Shown here: piece after piece, positions 1 through 8,499 of the stretch
Position numbering within the stretch: the first letter of the stretch is position 1
Layout of the letters: each line of letters starts with the position of its first letter
Assembly (NCBI GenBank): GCA_026004415.1
Contig: BPJC01000003.1
Coordinates: 148,548 to 212,547, forward strand
Reading direction: 5' to 3'
DNA length: 64,000 bases
From: Patescibacteria group bacterium
Lineage (GTDB): Bacteria > Patescibacteriota > Microgenomatia > UBA1406 > GWC2-37-13
Position numbers and translations under genes: made by a program
The notes under the pieces: model-generated
Told to the model about the DNA's origin: nothing
What the model saw: only the letters and a program-made list of their open reading frames with translations
The model's database searches: none

Positions 1-1469
1 TTATATTTTCCCAAAGGCAGGTAATGTTTAAAATATCCTTGTGAATCTGTTCTTGTATCAATATTTAAAGTGTCTGTAATATTTTCATATATTCCAAATT
101 TATGTTGATAACGATATATTTCAAATATTTGGTTAGATATTGGTTCTTTTGTGTTTTCATCTAATAACCTTATAGGGGTTGTTATAATAATCTTTTTTAG
201 ATTTTTATTATAATAACTATTGTCGAATGTTTTGATTTCTAAAATTAGATCGTAACTTCCTAAATTTCTTGTTTTTAAAGATCCTGATAGCCAGTTTGGG
301 TTTATCTTTTTTAAATTGGTCTCAGTAAAAGGTATTTCCTTTTCATCTGTATTTATTCCTAGTATTTGTTGGGGTACTAATTTGATTGTTGCTGTTTTAA
401 TATTTCTGTTTTCATCTTTAATTTGAATATTTATTAAAGTATTAGTTGGTACTATTGCTTGAGTATTATTTGTATCTTCTATAATACCATCTAACATTAA
501 GATTGCCATTTGTTTATCTAGTTCTTTTGTTTGTTTAGAGGCTGTCGTAAAAAAATAAATATTTGATTTTGCTATTTCTGTTTCTGATATTGCCTCAAAT
601 TTTAAGTAATAACTTGTGTTAGGTGTTAATTCGGTTAGTTTTATAATATGTTTTTGAAGTGATTCAAGCGACTCAATTTTGTTTTCCATTTTATTAATAT
701 TACTATCGTATGCAACCTTTAATTTAGCTGGTTTTGAAAGTAAAATTTCCAAAATTGCTGAGTTGTTGGTTATTTTTTGTGTTAATATTTCCAAAATCAT
801 TAAATTGGGTTTTTGTGTCTGTGTTAATTTTGTTTCTTTAACTGTGACTTTTTGATTATTCAATGATGAATTAGTGCTTGATGAGTTTTTTAGTATCTTA
901 AGATGAAGACTTTTTACAGAGATTATTGTGTCTTTGATAATAGTTGATAATTTTATGTTAGCTTCAGCTGTGAATTGGTCGAATAAGCTATTATTTTTAA
1001 TTTTTACTTTAAAACTGATTTCATGATTGCTGTTGGCTGGAAAGTTGTAGAGTTCAATTATTAATTTATTGTTGTTTAGATCATAATAAGTATAAGTCTG
1101 AGCCAAATCGCTTACCACTGAGTTGTCTATATAATCAATCGCATCTATATTGTTGTTGCCATTTTCTGATAATACTGCTTTTTCTAAAAGAAACTCTAGC
1201 CTTAAATTATTTGATTTTGTTGAATTAGAGGTAATTGTTGCGGTTATTGTTGCAGTTTCGTTGGTTTTTAATTCAGTCTTATTCGCTTTTAAATTTATAG
1301 AAAAGCTTTCAGAAGGAGGTAGTGTTGTCGCTGTGATATTGATGTCACTTGAGATTGCAAAAGAAGTTGGTTGGAATAATAGATAGATTGTTGACAGTAT
1401 AAATCCAAATGATATTATTCTTTTCGTTATTTTGTTAAGCCTGTTGTTTTTGTGCTTTAGTAATAGCAT
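1..1469 (-). CDS. Secreted beta-rich surface protein, C-terminus beyond window
   Basis: The frame stays open from the ATG at 1469 to the left edge, giving about 489 visible codons and no stop, so the protein is incomplete. The N-terminus is basic (KHKNNRLNKITKR) followed by a hydrophobic stretch ending near FAISSD, a plausible signal peptide. The following Thr/Asn-rich region reads like Ig-like or fibronectin-type modules (LTELTPNTSYYLKFEA is typical of an Fn3 C-strand). The last visible part (DSQGYFKHYLPLGKY) resembles a carboxypeptidase-regulatory-like fold. It is divergent to the surface-protein run starting at 1593. No enzymatic motif is visible; an adhesin or cell-envelope role is inferred. 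Confidence 0.8.
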   Translation of the reverse strand, partial: MLLLKHKNNRLNKITKRIISFGFILSTIYLLFQPTSFAISSDINITATTLPPSESFSINLKANKTELKTNETATITATITSNSTKSNNLRLEFLLEKAVLSENGNNNIDAIDYIDNSVVSDLAQTYTYYDLNNNKLIIELYNFPANSNHEISFKVKIKNNSLFDQFTAEANIKLSTIIKDTIISVKSLHLKILKNSSSTNSSLNNQKVTVKETKLTQTQKPNLMILEILTQKITNNSAILEILLSKPAKLKVAYDSNINKMENKIESLESLQKHIIKLTELTPNTSYYLKFEAISETEIAKSNIYFFTTASKQTKELDKQMAILMLDGIIEDTNNTQAIVPTNTLINIQIKDENRNIKTATIKLVPQQILGINTDEKEIPFTETNLKKINPNWLSGSLKTRNLGSYDLILEIKTFDNSYYNKNLKKIIITTPIRLLDENTKEPISNQIFEIYRYQHKFGIYENITDTLNIDTRTDSQGYFKHYLPLGKY

Positions 1470-1516
1470 TTTTGCAATATTTAGTTCAATTTTTTTAAAT
1501 ATCTTGTAAAAAACTA

Positions 1517-1546
1517 TTGACAATTAGGGTTTTATCTGTCTATACT
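1517..1546 (+). promoter_or_regulatory. Sigma-70-type promoter for the surface-protein run
   Basis: TTGACA at 1517-1522 and TATACT at 1541-1546 are separated by 18 nt. It lies in the 123-nt divergent gap between the partial minus-strand gene and the CDS at 1593, giving a predicted 5' UTR of about 40 nt. This is one of the few first genes here that does not look leaderless. Confidence 0.7.
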
Positions 1547-1592
1547 TAAAATATATCTTATAAAGTATTAAATTAAAAGGTTTATATATAGA

Positions 1593-2654
1593 ATGAATCA
1601 TTTACAAAAAAAATTAAATACTAAAAGAATAATCTCTTTAACAATATTGTTTGTCTTCTTTTTTTATGTTTTGAGTTTATTTTTTGCAAGGTATGTTTTT
1701 GCGGCTGAGTTAGATGAAGTTGCTATGTTGTTTGAAAGAATGAAAGCTAGCACTGTAGCCAGTTCAAATGCAAGAATATTGGTTTTAGTTAAACCCACTA
1801 CTACAGCAACAGAAGCCAATTTAAGAATAACTTTTGCTAATGGTTTTACTGTTGATTCAACTTCTACTAATATTACTGTAAGTACAAGCGGTTTGCCATC
1901 AGCTTTTCAAGCTGAGTCAATAACTGCAATGCCAGGTATTGGATCCTCTGCTAGTTCTGTAAGTGGTCAGCAAGTAACATTTACTGTGACAGATTTAACA
2001 GTAGGTACTTTATATGGTTTTTATATAACTGGTGGTATTACTAACCCAAGTACTGCTGGAGAGTATATAAACACAGTTACAACTTTAACTTCAGGAGCAA
2101 CCGAAATTGATTCAAGCAGAATTGCTGTTGATATAGTAAGCGATGATCAAGTTACTGTTACTGCTCAAGTCCCACCCAGTTTTAATTTTGCGTTATCTGG
2201 AAATTCGATAGCTTTAGGAGAGTTGTCTACTTCAAGTGTTTCTTCTGGATCAATAACAATAGATATTGATACAAATGCTGAGAATGGTTGGTCAGCTTGG
2301 GTTAAAAGTGCTAATGCTGGTTTAAACTCAGCCTCAACAGGTGATACTATAGATTCTCAAGGAACTGTAGATGGTACCCCAACGAGTTATACTGCTGGAA
2401 ATGAACATTATCAATTAGATGTTGATGCTACTAATGGAACAGGAAGTGGTACTCCTTCTGTAAACGCTGAGTACAATGGATCATCTGGTTCTGGAGGAAC
2501 TTTGACAACTTCCTATACTGAAATTGCGACATCAAATGGATCAGGAAACAACGATGGTTTAACTTTAACTATTAATGCGGCTATGTCTGCTTTAAATCAA
2601 GCGGCAGATGATTATTCTGATGTTTTGACTGTTGTTGGAGCCGCTAACTTCTAA
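1593..2654 (+). CDS. Secreted surface protein with shared C-terminal domain
   Basis: 353 aa. A basic N-terminus, a hydrophobic segment (about residues 15-32) and a cleavage-like site at FAAELDE indicate export. The rest is Ser/Thr/Gly/Asn-rich, beta-type sequence. The C-terminal ~160 residues contain a block (LGELSTSS, then DTNAENGWSAW, ending YSDVLTVVGAANF) that recurs in the protein at 5305-6384 (LGELSFGS, ETNAENG, YEDVLTFVAVSNF), so the two are paralogues. It lies directly upstream of two DUF916-like membrane-anchored proteins. This resembles WxL-type surface systems in arrangement, but no WxL motif is present. A structural or adhesive surface role is inferred. Confidence 0.75.
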   Translation: MNHLQKKLNTKRIISLTILFVFFFYVLSLFFARYVFAAELDEVAMLFERMKASTVASSNARILVLVKPTTTATEANLRITFANGFTVDSTSTNITVSTSGLPSAFQAESITAMPGIGSSASSVSGQQVTFTVTDLTVGTLYGFYITGGITNPSTAGEYINTVTTLTSGATEIDSSRIAVDIVSDDQVTVTAQVPPSFNFALSGNSIALGELSTSSVSSGSITIDIDTNAENGWSAWVKSANAGLNSASTGDTIDSQGTVDGTPTSYTAGNEHYQLDVDATNGTGSGTPSVNAEYNGSSGSGGTLTTSYTEIATSNGSGNNDGLTLTINAAMSALNQAADDYSDVLTVVGAANF

Positions 2655-2676
2655 ATACTAATGTATAATAAGCTCA

Positions 2677-3765
2677 ATGATAAAAAGATTTATTAGTCTC
2701 AGTTTTATACTTATAACTTTAGTTTTATTTAATGCAAATATAAGTTTTATATCAGCTCAAAAAAAAGATAGCGATTCTTTAGATAAAATTGATCAACAAG
2801 TTGAAACTGTTTTTAATTCAGATGAAATAACAACTCCAGAATCTGGAATTAATGTTACGATATCACCTTTGTTTATTAATCTTTTTACTGACCCTGGAAA
2901 GACTGTAGAAAGTTCTTTTAAAATTAGAAATAATAATAATTTTGATGAGTATTTCACTATATGGATAGCAAAATATTCGTTAGTGGAATCTGCCGAAAGG
3001 CCAGTTATATCTGAGGTTTCTTCTGATGATCCTTTTCCCAATTGGATAGAGTTTGATCAGAGAGAGTTCAAACTTTTACCTAATGAAACAAAACAGATTA
3101 AATTTAAATTCACTCCACCTGATACAGCGGCTTTGGGCTATTATTATGCTATAGTTATCTCAAGAATAAAAGAAATTTCTTTGCAAGGTAGATCTGCAGT
3201 TGTTTCTGCTTCTCCTGCAATATCTTTATTGGCTGAGGTCAATAGTCCATATGCTAAAAAGGAGATTCAGTTGCTAGATTTTAATACAGATAAGGTTTTT
3301 TATGAGTATCTTCCTGTTGAGTTTCAAGTTAAGGTTAGCAATACTGGAAATATTCATTTGTCGCCTTTTGGTGACATTTTTATTGATTCAATAAATCAAG
3401 ATAATGTTGGCAAATTAAGGGTTAATCCTACCTCTGGTAATGTTTTACCGCAAATGCAAAGAATTTATACAGTTAAATGGAATGATGGATTTCCATTTAG
3501 AGAGAAAAAAGATGATGGCAAAGAACAGTTGGTTTGGGATTGGTCAAAGGCAAATAAATTTAGATTTGGTAAGTATACAGCCCATTTGATTTTGGTTTAT
3601 GATAATGGTGAAAGAGATGTTCCGATAGAAGCAGAGGTCTCCTTCTGGGTGATTCCTTGGAAATTGATTTTAATTTTATTACTCTTTTTATTTTTCTTTA
3701 TACAAGGAGTTAGGCTTAGTTTAATCTCATTAACTGCTAAATTTATTAGTAGTTCAAGAAAATGA
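2677..3765 (+). CDS. DUF916-like membrane-anchored surface protein
   Basis: 362 aa. A signal peptide (about 1-27) and a C-terminal transmembrane helix (WKLILILLLFLFFFIQGV, about 328-346) with a basic tail give a type I topology, with most of the protein outside. Residues about 55-170 (ISPLFINLFTDPGK, then FKIRNNNNFDEYF) follow the pattern of DUF916/WxL-interacting peptidoglycan-binding domains: an immunoglobulin-like module beginning at a Pro-Gly-Lys turn. A second beta domain carries VSNTGNIHLSPFG, matched in the next gene by FQNTGNIHMFPYG. It overlaps the next gene by 4 nt. A likely role is displaying or tethering partner proteins at the wall; this is inferred from the family. Confidence 0.65.
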   Translation: MIKRFISLSFILITLVLFNANISFISAQKKDSDSLDKIDQQVETVFNSDEITTPESGINVTISPLFINLFTDPGKTVESSFKIRNNNNFDEYFTIWIAKYSLVESAERPVISEVSSDDPFPNWIEFDQREFKLLPNETKQIKFKFTPPDTAALGYYYAIVISRIKEISLQGRSAVVSASPAISLLAEVNSPYAKKEIQLLDFNTDKVFYEYLPVEFQVKVSNTGNIHLSPFGDIFIDSINQDNVGKLRVNPTSGNVLPQMQRIYTVKWNDGFPFREKKDDGKEQLVWDWSKANKFRFGKYTAHLILVYDNGERDVPIEAEVSFWVIPWKLILILLLFLFFFIQGVRLSLISLTAKFISSSRK

Positions 3766-4691
3766 AAAAATTTTTCATTAGATCAATAGTATTTATTTTA
3801 TGTTTAATAAATTATTTCCTGTTTACTAAAAATGCTTTTGCACAAAAAACCGATTCAAATATATACTCTATTGGAATAACACCTTCTTTAATAAATGTAG
3901 ATATTTCACAAAAAGAGGAACAAAAAACAATTGATCTAGTCTTAATAAATTATGCTGGTTATTCACAAGAAATTAAGATTTCAGTAATGGATTTTAAACA
4001 GAAAGATGCTAACGGCGGTTTGGCTTTTTTAAATGATTCTCAAGGTAGTTATTCTTATTCTCTTGCTAGTTTTATGAGACCAGAAGTAGATACTGTTATT
4101 TTAGGTCCATTGGAAAGGAAGACTATTAAAGTATATATTTTCAACAGACCTGATTTGTCTCCTGGAGGTCATTATGCTGTTGTAACCGCTGATTTAGTAA
4201 ATAAGCTTGAAAACAAAACTAGAATTAATCCAGTTGTTTCTTCATTAATCTTATTAAGGAAATTTGGTGGTGAAAAATATAATCTTAGTTTAAAAAAAGT
4301 TTCTTTTCCCAATGGATTTATTGCATTTAGTTACCCTAAAGAGATTAGCTTGTTGTTTCAGAATACAGGAAATATACATATGTTTCCTTATGGCAGATTA
4401 GATATAAAAGATATCTTTGGTAGAAAGTTATATAAAGGAATTGTAAATCCACAGTCTTCTGCTGTTTTTCCAGAATCTATAAGGTATATAAAAGTTGATT
4501 TAATAAAATTGAGTTTTAGTTTACCTTTATCGTTAAACTTAATTGATTTTTCAGGATCTGATTCTTTGAGTAAATCAAACTTCGTCTACAAAAATTATTT
4601 TATTTATGTTAACCCTATTTTTTTAATAGTTTTGGTAATAAGTTTAATCCTATTGTCTATATGGAGGTTAAAAAAGTCTTCAAGAAAGTAG
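3762..4691 (+). CDS. DUF916-like membrane-anchored surface protein, paralogue
   Basis: 309 aa. It starts inside the stop of the preceding gene (ATGA overlap), implying translational coupling. A signal peptide (about 1-27, ending FAQKT), a beta-rich ectodomain, and a C-terminal helix (about 283-300, IFLIVLVISLILLSIW) followed by KKSSRK. The NTGNIHMFPYG motif in the second domain matches the NTGNIHLSPFG of the preceding protein, so the pair arose by duplication. The N-terminal domain keeps the ITPSLINVDIS opening of the DUF916 fold. It is probably a second anchor or scaffold for the surface proteins encoded around it. Confidence 0.65.
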   Translation: MKKFFIRSIVFILCLINYFLFTKNAFAQKTDSNIYSIGITPSLINVDISQKEEQKTIDLVLINYAGYSQEIKISVMDFKQKDANGGLAFLNDSQGSYSYSLASFMRPEVDTVILGPLERKTIKVYIFNRPDLSPGGHYAVVTADLVNKLENKTRINPVVSSLILLRKFGGEKYNLSLKKVSFPNGFIAFSYPKEISLLFQNTGNIHMFPYGRLDIKDIFGRKLYKGIVNPQSSAVFPESIRYIKVDLIKLSFSLPLSLNLIDFSGSDSLSKSNFVYKNYFIYVNPIFLIVLVISLILLSIWRLKKSSRK

Positions 4692-5290
4692 CGTTGAGTT
4701 TATTTGTAATTGTCGGTTTAATTATTCTGGTTTACTATTACACTAAACTTTTCGAGTCAAACAAAACAATTCATCAGCCGGGTTTTTTATCCGAACGAGC
4801 AAAGCAATATCTTCAGAATCAGAAACAAGATTATACTAATATCTGGAATTTTATGTTTGTTGCCAATAAGGATTTACAAGAACCTGTAAAGCAGTTAGTT
4901 CCTAAACATTATAATATTGATAATTGTTTTACTTTTATTTTAAATATTGAGCCGGATATCTTAAGGCAAGAAGACTGCAGTGTTTATATGTCTTTTGATA
5001 ATCCTAAGGGGAAAATTCGTTTAGTTTATGAGTATCCTGCCAAGTATGATTTAGATAATAATCCTTCTATAATAATTCGCAGGCAAAATCCCCAAAGGTA
5101 TTTGGAAGAAAAAATCTCAACTAGTAAAAATGATTTTTTAGTTTTTACTGATAATTATTCTCAGAATAGATTTGAGAAGACAGTCTTTTTATCAGTAGAT
5201 GGTGGTTTGTTAACCGCATCGTTTAGTTTCAATTTTTTTGATTTTACTAATGATATGATTAATTTACTTAATTCTTTATCAGTAAATTAG
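4661..5290 (+). CDS. Membrane-anchored extracytoplasmic protein, unknown function
   Basis: 209 aa. One N-terminal transmembrane helix (about 10-27) is followed by a soluble extracytoplasmic domain. The ATG lies within the 3' end of the preceding gene (31-nt overlap); no better downstream start keeps the helix. The ectodomain contains two Cys residues (CFTFILNIEP and EDCSVYM) that could form a disulfide. No family was recognised. Its place between the DUF916-like pair and the surface protein at 5305 suggests it works in the same envelope assembly. Confidence 0.6.
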   Translation: MEVKKVFKKVALSLFVIVGLIILVYYYTKLFESNKTIHQPGFLSERAKQYLQNQKQDYTNIWNFMFVANKDLQEPVKQLVPKHYNIDNCFTFILNIEPDILRQEDCSVYMSFDNPKGKIRLVYEYPAKYDLDNNPSIIIRRQNPQRYLEEKISTSKNDFLVFTDNYSQNRFEKTVFLSVDGGLLTASFSFNFFDFTNDMINLLNSLSVN

Positions 5291-5304
5291 TCATAATTAT
5301 TATT

Positions 5305-6384
5305 ATGAGACGGTTTTTTCAACATCTAAAATTTAGTTTTAAAAACTCATTTTTGACTCTTGTTTTAGTAATTTTAGTTTTACCAAGTTCTACTAATTAT
5401 AAATTAAAGTCTTTTGATTTTGGCACTGGTGGACAGGGAGATATGTCATCAACTAATTTTTCTATGGAAGGTCTTGCTGGTGGTTTTGCAGATGAATTAA
5501 ACTCAAGCAGTTTTGGTCTAAATGCAGGATTAATTTTTGTTCAATCCGCTGATGTTCCTCCAGCTCCAGTTTTGCAGAATTCATCTAATTGGTACAACAA
5601 ATTGTTATTAATAGTAAATCCTGGAGATAATCCTTCTTCTGCTACTTTTGCTGTTGCTATAAGTGATGATAACTGGGCAACAACAAAATGGGTACAGTCT
5701 GATAATACTGTAGGTACTACTTTGGGCATTGAAGATTTTCAAACATATGCTGAATGGGGAGGCTCAAGTGGTAGTTATATTGTGGGTTTAGAACCTAATA
5801 CTACATATAAAGTAAAGGTAAAGGCTCGTCAAGGAAATTATACAGAAAGTTCTTTAGGCCCTGAAGCTGTTGCAAATACTGTTAATGTTAGTTTATCTTT
5901 TGATATAGATGTCTCATCTAATGATCAAGAAACTTCTAGTCCATATACCGTAGATCTAGGTGAATTGTCTTTTGGTTCTGTAATTTCTGCAAACGATAAA
6001 ATTTGGCTTGATTTTGAGACTAATGCTGAGAATGGTGGAGCAGTTTATGTATATGATCAATATGCTGGAATAAGAAGTTTTTCAGTAAATTATGTTATAT
6101 CTTCGACAACAGGAGATTTATCTTCTTTATCAGAAGGGTATGGGCTTCAAGTTTTGTCGACTACACAGTCATCAGGAGCTATATTAAGTTCAGCTTCTCC
6201 TTATGATGGATCAAATAATGTAGTAGGACAAGTAGACAATATTTTAAGAGAGATTTTGACTGCAAATGGTCCTATTTTTTCTGGTAGAGGATCAGTGGGA
6301 GTTAAGGTTAAAATATCTTCAGAGACGCCTTCCGCATATGATTATGAAGATGTTTTAACTTTTGTGGCTGTATCAAATTTTTAA
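5305..6384 (+). CDS. Secreted surface protein, paralogue of the 1593-2654 product
   Basis: 359 aa. The basic N-terminus and hydrophobic helix (about 13-29) serve as a signal or anchor. Residues about 73-190 resemble a fibronectin type III module (PPAPVLQNSS..., then GLEPNTTYKVKVKARQ). The C-terminal ~160 residues repeat the domain found at the end of the protein at 1593, including TNAENG and the terminal YEDVLTFVAVSNF. The mid-protein segment FGTGGQGDMSSTNFSMEG is a common opening in candidate-phylum surface proteins. Only 14 nt separate it from the preceding gene. A structural or adhesion role is likely. Confidence 0.7.
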   Translation: MRRFFQHLKFSFKNSFLTLVLVILVLPSSTNYKLKSFDFGTGGQGDMSSTNFSMEGLAGGFADELNSSSFGLNAGLIFVQSADVPPAPVLQNSSNWYNKLLLIVNPGDNPSSATFAVAISDDNWATTKWVQSDNTVGTTLGIEDFQTYAEWGGSSGSYIVGLEPNTTYKVKVKARQGNYTESSLGPEAVANTVNVSLSFDIDVSSNDQETSSPYTVDLGELSFGSVISANDKIWLDFETNAENGGAVYVYDQYAGIRSFSVNYVISSTTGDLSSLSEGYGLQVLSTTQSSGAILSSASPYDGSNNVVGQVDNILREILTANGPIFSGRGSVGVKVKISSETPSAYDYEDVLTFVAVSNF

Positions 6385-6432
6385 TTGCATTACTTTAGGT
6401 ATTAAATTCGTGTTCAGACTTATATATCAGAA

Positions 6433-6461
6433 TTGACAGATGTTCAAAATATTGATACAAA
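6433..6461 (+). promoter_or_regulatory. Promoter with extended -10, near-leaderless
   Basis: TTGACA at 6433-6438 and TACAAA at 6456-6461 with a 17-nt spacer and an upstream TGA (extended -10). The predicted start site lies about 5 nt before the ATG at 6473, so the transcript is almost leaderless. Confidence 0.55.
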
Positions 6462-6472
6462 TTTAATATGAG

Positions 6473-8497
6473 ATGAAAAATTTATTAAACTACAAAAAGG
6501 TTATTTATCTATGCTTTTTAGGATTATTAGTAGTCCTAAATGTTTTTTGTCCAAGAAATGTTTTTTCTGCAGTAGGTGTTTATGAAGCAATCCATTTTCA
6601 AGGTAAAGTTGTCAATAGTGATGGCACAAATGTATCGGATGGTAATTATAATTTTGTTTTTAGTTTATATACAGTAGCAACAGGAGGTACAGCAGTCTGG
6701 ACTGAAAATTATTCTTCTGGCAATTGTGGTCAATTAGCTGTAACTGATGGTGTTTTTTCAGTTGATCTTGGTTCATGTCAGAGTTTGTCAGGCGTTGATT
6801 TTAATCAGGATAGTATTTATCTTGGAATTAATTTCAATGGTGATGGAGAAATGTCTCCTAGGATAAGGTTTACAGCCTCCGCTTATGCATTAAATGCTAA
6901 GAAAGTCTCTGGTTTGACAGTAACTAATACGACAGGAACTCTTACAATTCCTAATGGGGTAACAATAGCATTTTCTGGTAGTAATGATCTTACTTTTACA
7001 ACTTCTGGAACTACAAATGCAACTTTGCCGTCTGGTTCAATAACTATCGTTGATACTAACACAGCCCAAACTTTAACTAATAAGACAGTTGGAAATACAG
7101 GTTTAGTTTTTTCTGGATCAAGTATTGATATAGATACTTCAGCCGGTGAGGGGTTAGTTGTCCAAGGTAGAGCTGATTCTTATTTTCAAACAACAGGAGG
7201 CAATATAATACTACAACCAGCAGGAACCTCATCTACTGCTGTAGTTAAGATTGGGTCAGGTTCTGGATCAAATACACCTGATCTGTTGGCATTAGATGTT
7301 AAAAACACATCTGGAGATCCAACAGGAGCTGATGGATATATGTATTATAACTCTGTTTTAGGTAAATTCAGATGTTATCAAAATGGGTCCTGGACCGATT
7401 GTGTAGGTGCTTCTTCAGGATCTTCTCCTTTTACTTCTTCTTCTGGCGTAATTTCAAAATCTAACTTAACGGATAAAGTCAACTTTACCATTTCAGAGTC
7501 TGGAGATTATGGTCTTTTAATTGATACAAGCATTGCTCCAGCTGTGGATATGTTGCAAATATCAAATAGTGGTTATGGAACAGTAACTGACGGAGTAGAT
7601 GGTCTTGCTATAAACTTTTCTCAAGCGAGTAATGCTAATAATACTACTAATTCAGCTATAAATTTAAATATTACAGGATCCGGTGATGCAGGAGATGTTT
7701 TGTCAGGTTTAAGTATAAGTTCATCTGGCATCTCTGCTGGTAGTTTGTATGGTATAAAGATAGGTGGTATCACTGCTGGAGCTGGAACAGAGTATGCTTT
7801 GGAGATTGGTTCTGGATGGGACAGAGGATTATCTGTTTCTTCTACATCAGTCTTTTCTTCGTCTGTAACAGCTGAGTCAAGTCTTGTGATTGGGTCAGGT
7901 TCTGATACCTTTAGTTTTGATCCAGTTTCAGGTCCTGTTTTTTCAGGTTCTGCTCGTCCGAGCAAGTCTATGGTTTTAAGTCCAGAGTATTCTGGAGCAG
8001 TACTTACAGATTATTATGGAGCTGGAACTGACACAAACATAAATGGTATAATGACATCAGATGTTGGTGTTGGGACAGGTCAGAGTGAGTATACAAGTTT
8101 TTATCAGTGGGTTAGAACTAGTTCCACTTTGCATTATTATACTGTTGCTGTCAAAGTAGCTTTACCTAAAGATTTTTCTGCTTGGGAGAGCTCCAACTCT
8201 TTGGTTATTAAATTTGCTACTAATTCTACTTCTTCTTCGGATAATGTTTTTGATGTTTATATTTATGATGTTAATAACTCTAGTACTGCAATTGTTTCTT
8301 CAACAGGTAATGTTAGTTCCACAGCTGGAGCATTTACAACAGTTTCTTTTACGGCTAGCAGTGGTTTAGACGATAATTCAGGGGTTGACTGGGATAGTCC
8401 AGGTCAGGTTGCTATAATCTATTTAAGAATGGGCTCGCAAAACTCCAACTGGGTGAGAGTCTCTGATATTCAAGTTAATTACAAGGCTAAGTTTTAA
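6473..8497 (+). CDS. Large secreted adhesin-like protein
   Basis: 674 aa with an N-terminal signal (cleavage near FSAVGVYEA). Residues about 40-145 form a module (HFQGKVVNSDGT, then NYNFVFSLYT, then SPRIRFTASAYALNAKK) that recurs in many candidate-phylum surface proteins. It is followed by tail-fibre-like repeats (AQTLTNKTV, TGGNIILQPAG) that resemble bacteriophage fibre and S74-associated sequences, although no chaperone domain ends the protein. The C-terminal ~180 residues form another beta domain ending in NYKAKF. Two nt separate it from the giant LytM protein downstream, so the two are cotranscribed. An attachment role is inferred. Confidence 0.7.
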   Translation: MKNLLNYKKVIYLCFLGLLVVLNVFCPRNVFSAVGVYEAIHFQGKVVNSDGTNVSDGNYNFVFSLYTVATGGTAVWTENYSSGNCGQLAVTDGVFSVDLGSCQSLSGVDFNQDSIYLGINFNGDGEMSPRIRFTASAYALNAKKVSGLTVTNTTGTLTIPNGVTIAFSGSNDLTFTTSGTTNATLPSGSITIVDTNTAQTLTNKTVGNTGLVFSGSSIDIDTSAGEGLVVQGRADSYFQTTGGNIILQPAGTSSTAVVKIGSGSGSNTPDLLALDVKNTSGDPTGADGYMYYNSVLGKFRCYQNGSWTDCVGASSGSSPFTSSSGVISKSNLTDKVNFTISESGDYGLLIDTSIAPAVDMLQISNSGYGTVTDGVDGLAINFSQASNANNTTNSAINLNITGSGDAGDVLSGLSISSSGISAGSLYGIKIGGITAGAGTEYALEIGSGWDRGLSVSSTSVFSSSVTAESSLVIGSGSDTFSFDPVSGPVFSGSARPSKSMVLSPEYSGAVLTDYYGAGTDTNINGIMTSDVGVGTGQSEYTSFYQWVRTSSTLHYYTVAVKVALPKDFSAWESSNSLVIKFATNSTSSSDNVFDVYIYDVNNSSTAIVSSTGNVSSTAGAFTTVSFTASSGLDDNSGVDWDSPGQVAIIYLRMGSQNSNWVRVSDIQVNYKAKF

Positions 8498-8499
8498 TT

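Noticed and set aside
1150..1386. Plus-strand frame of 78 codons
   Set aside because: It is antisense to the continuous minus-strand secreted protein (1-1469), whose signal peptide and domain-like content are far more convincing.
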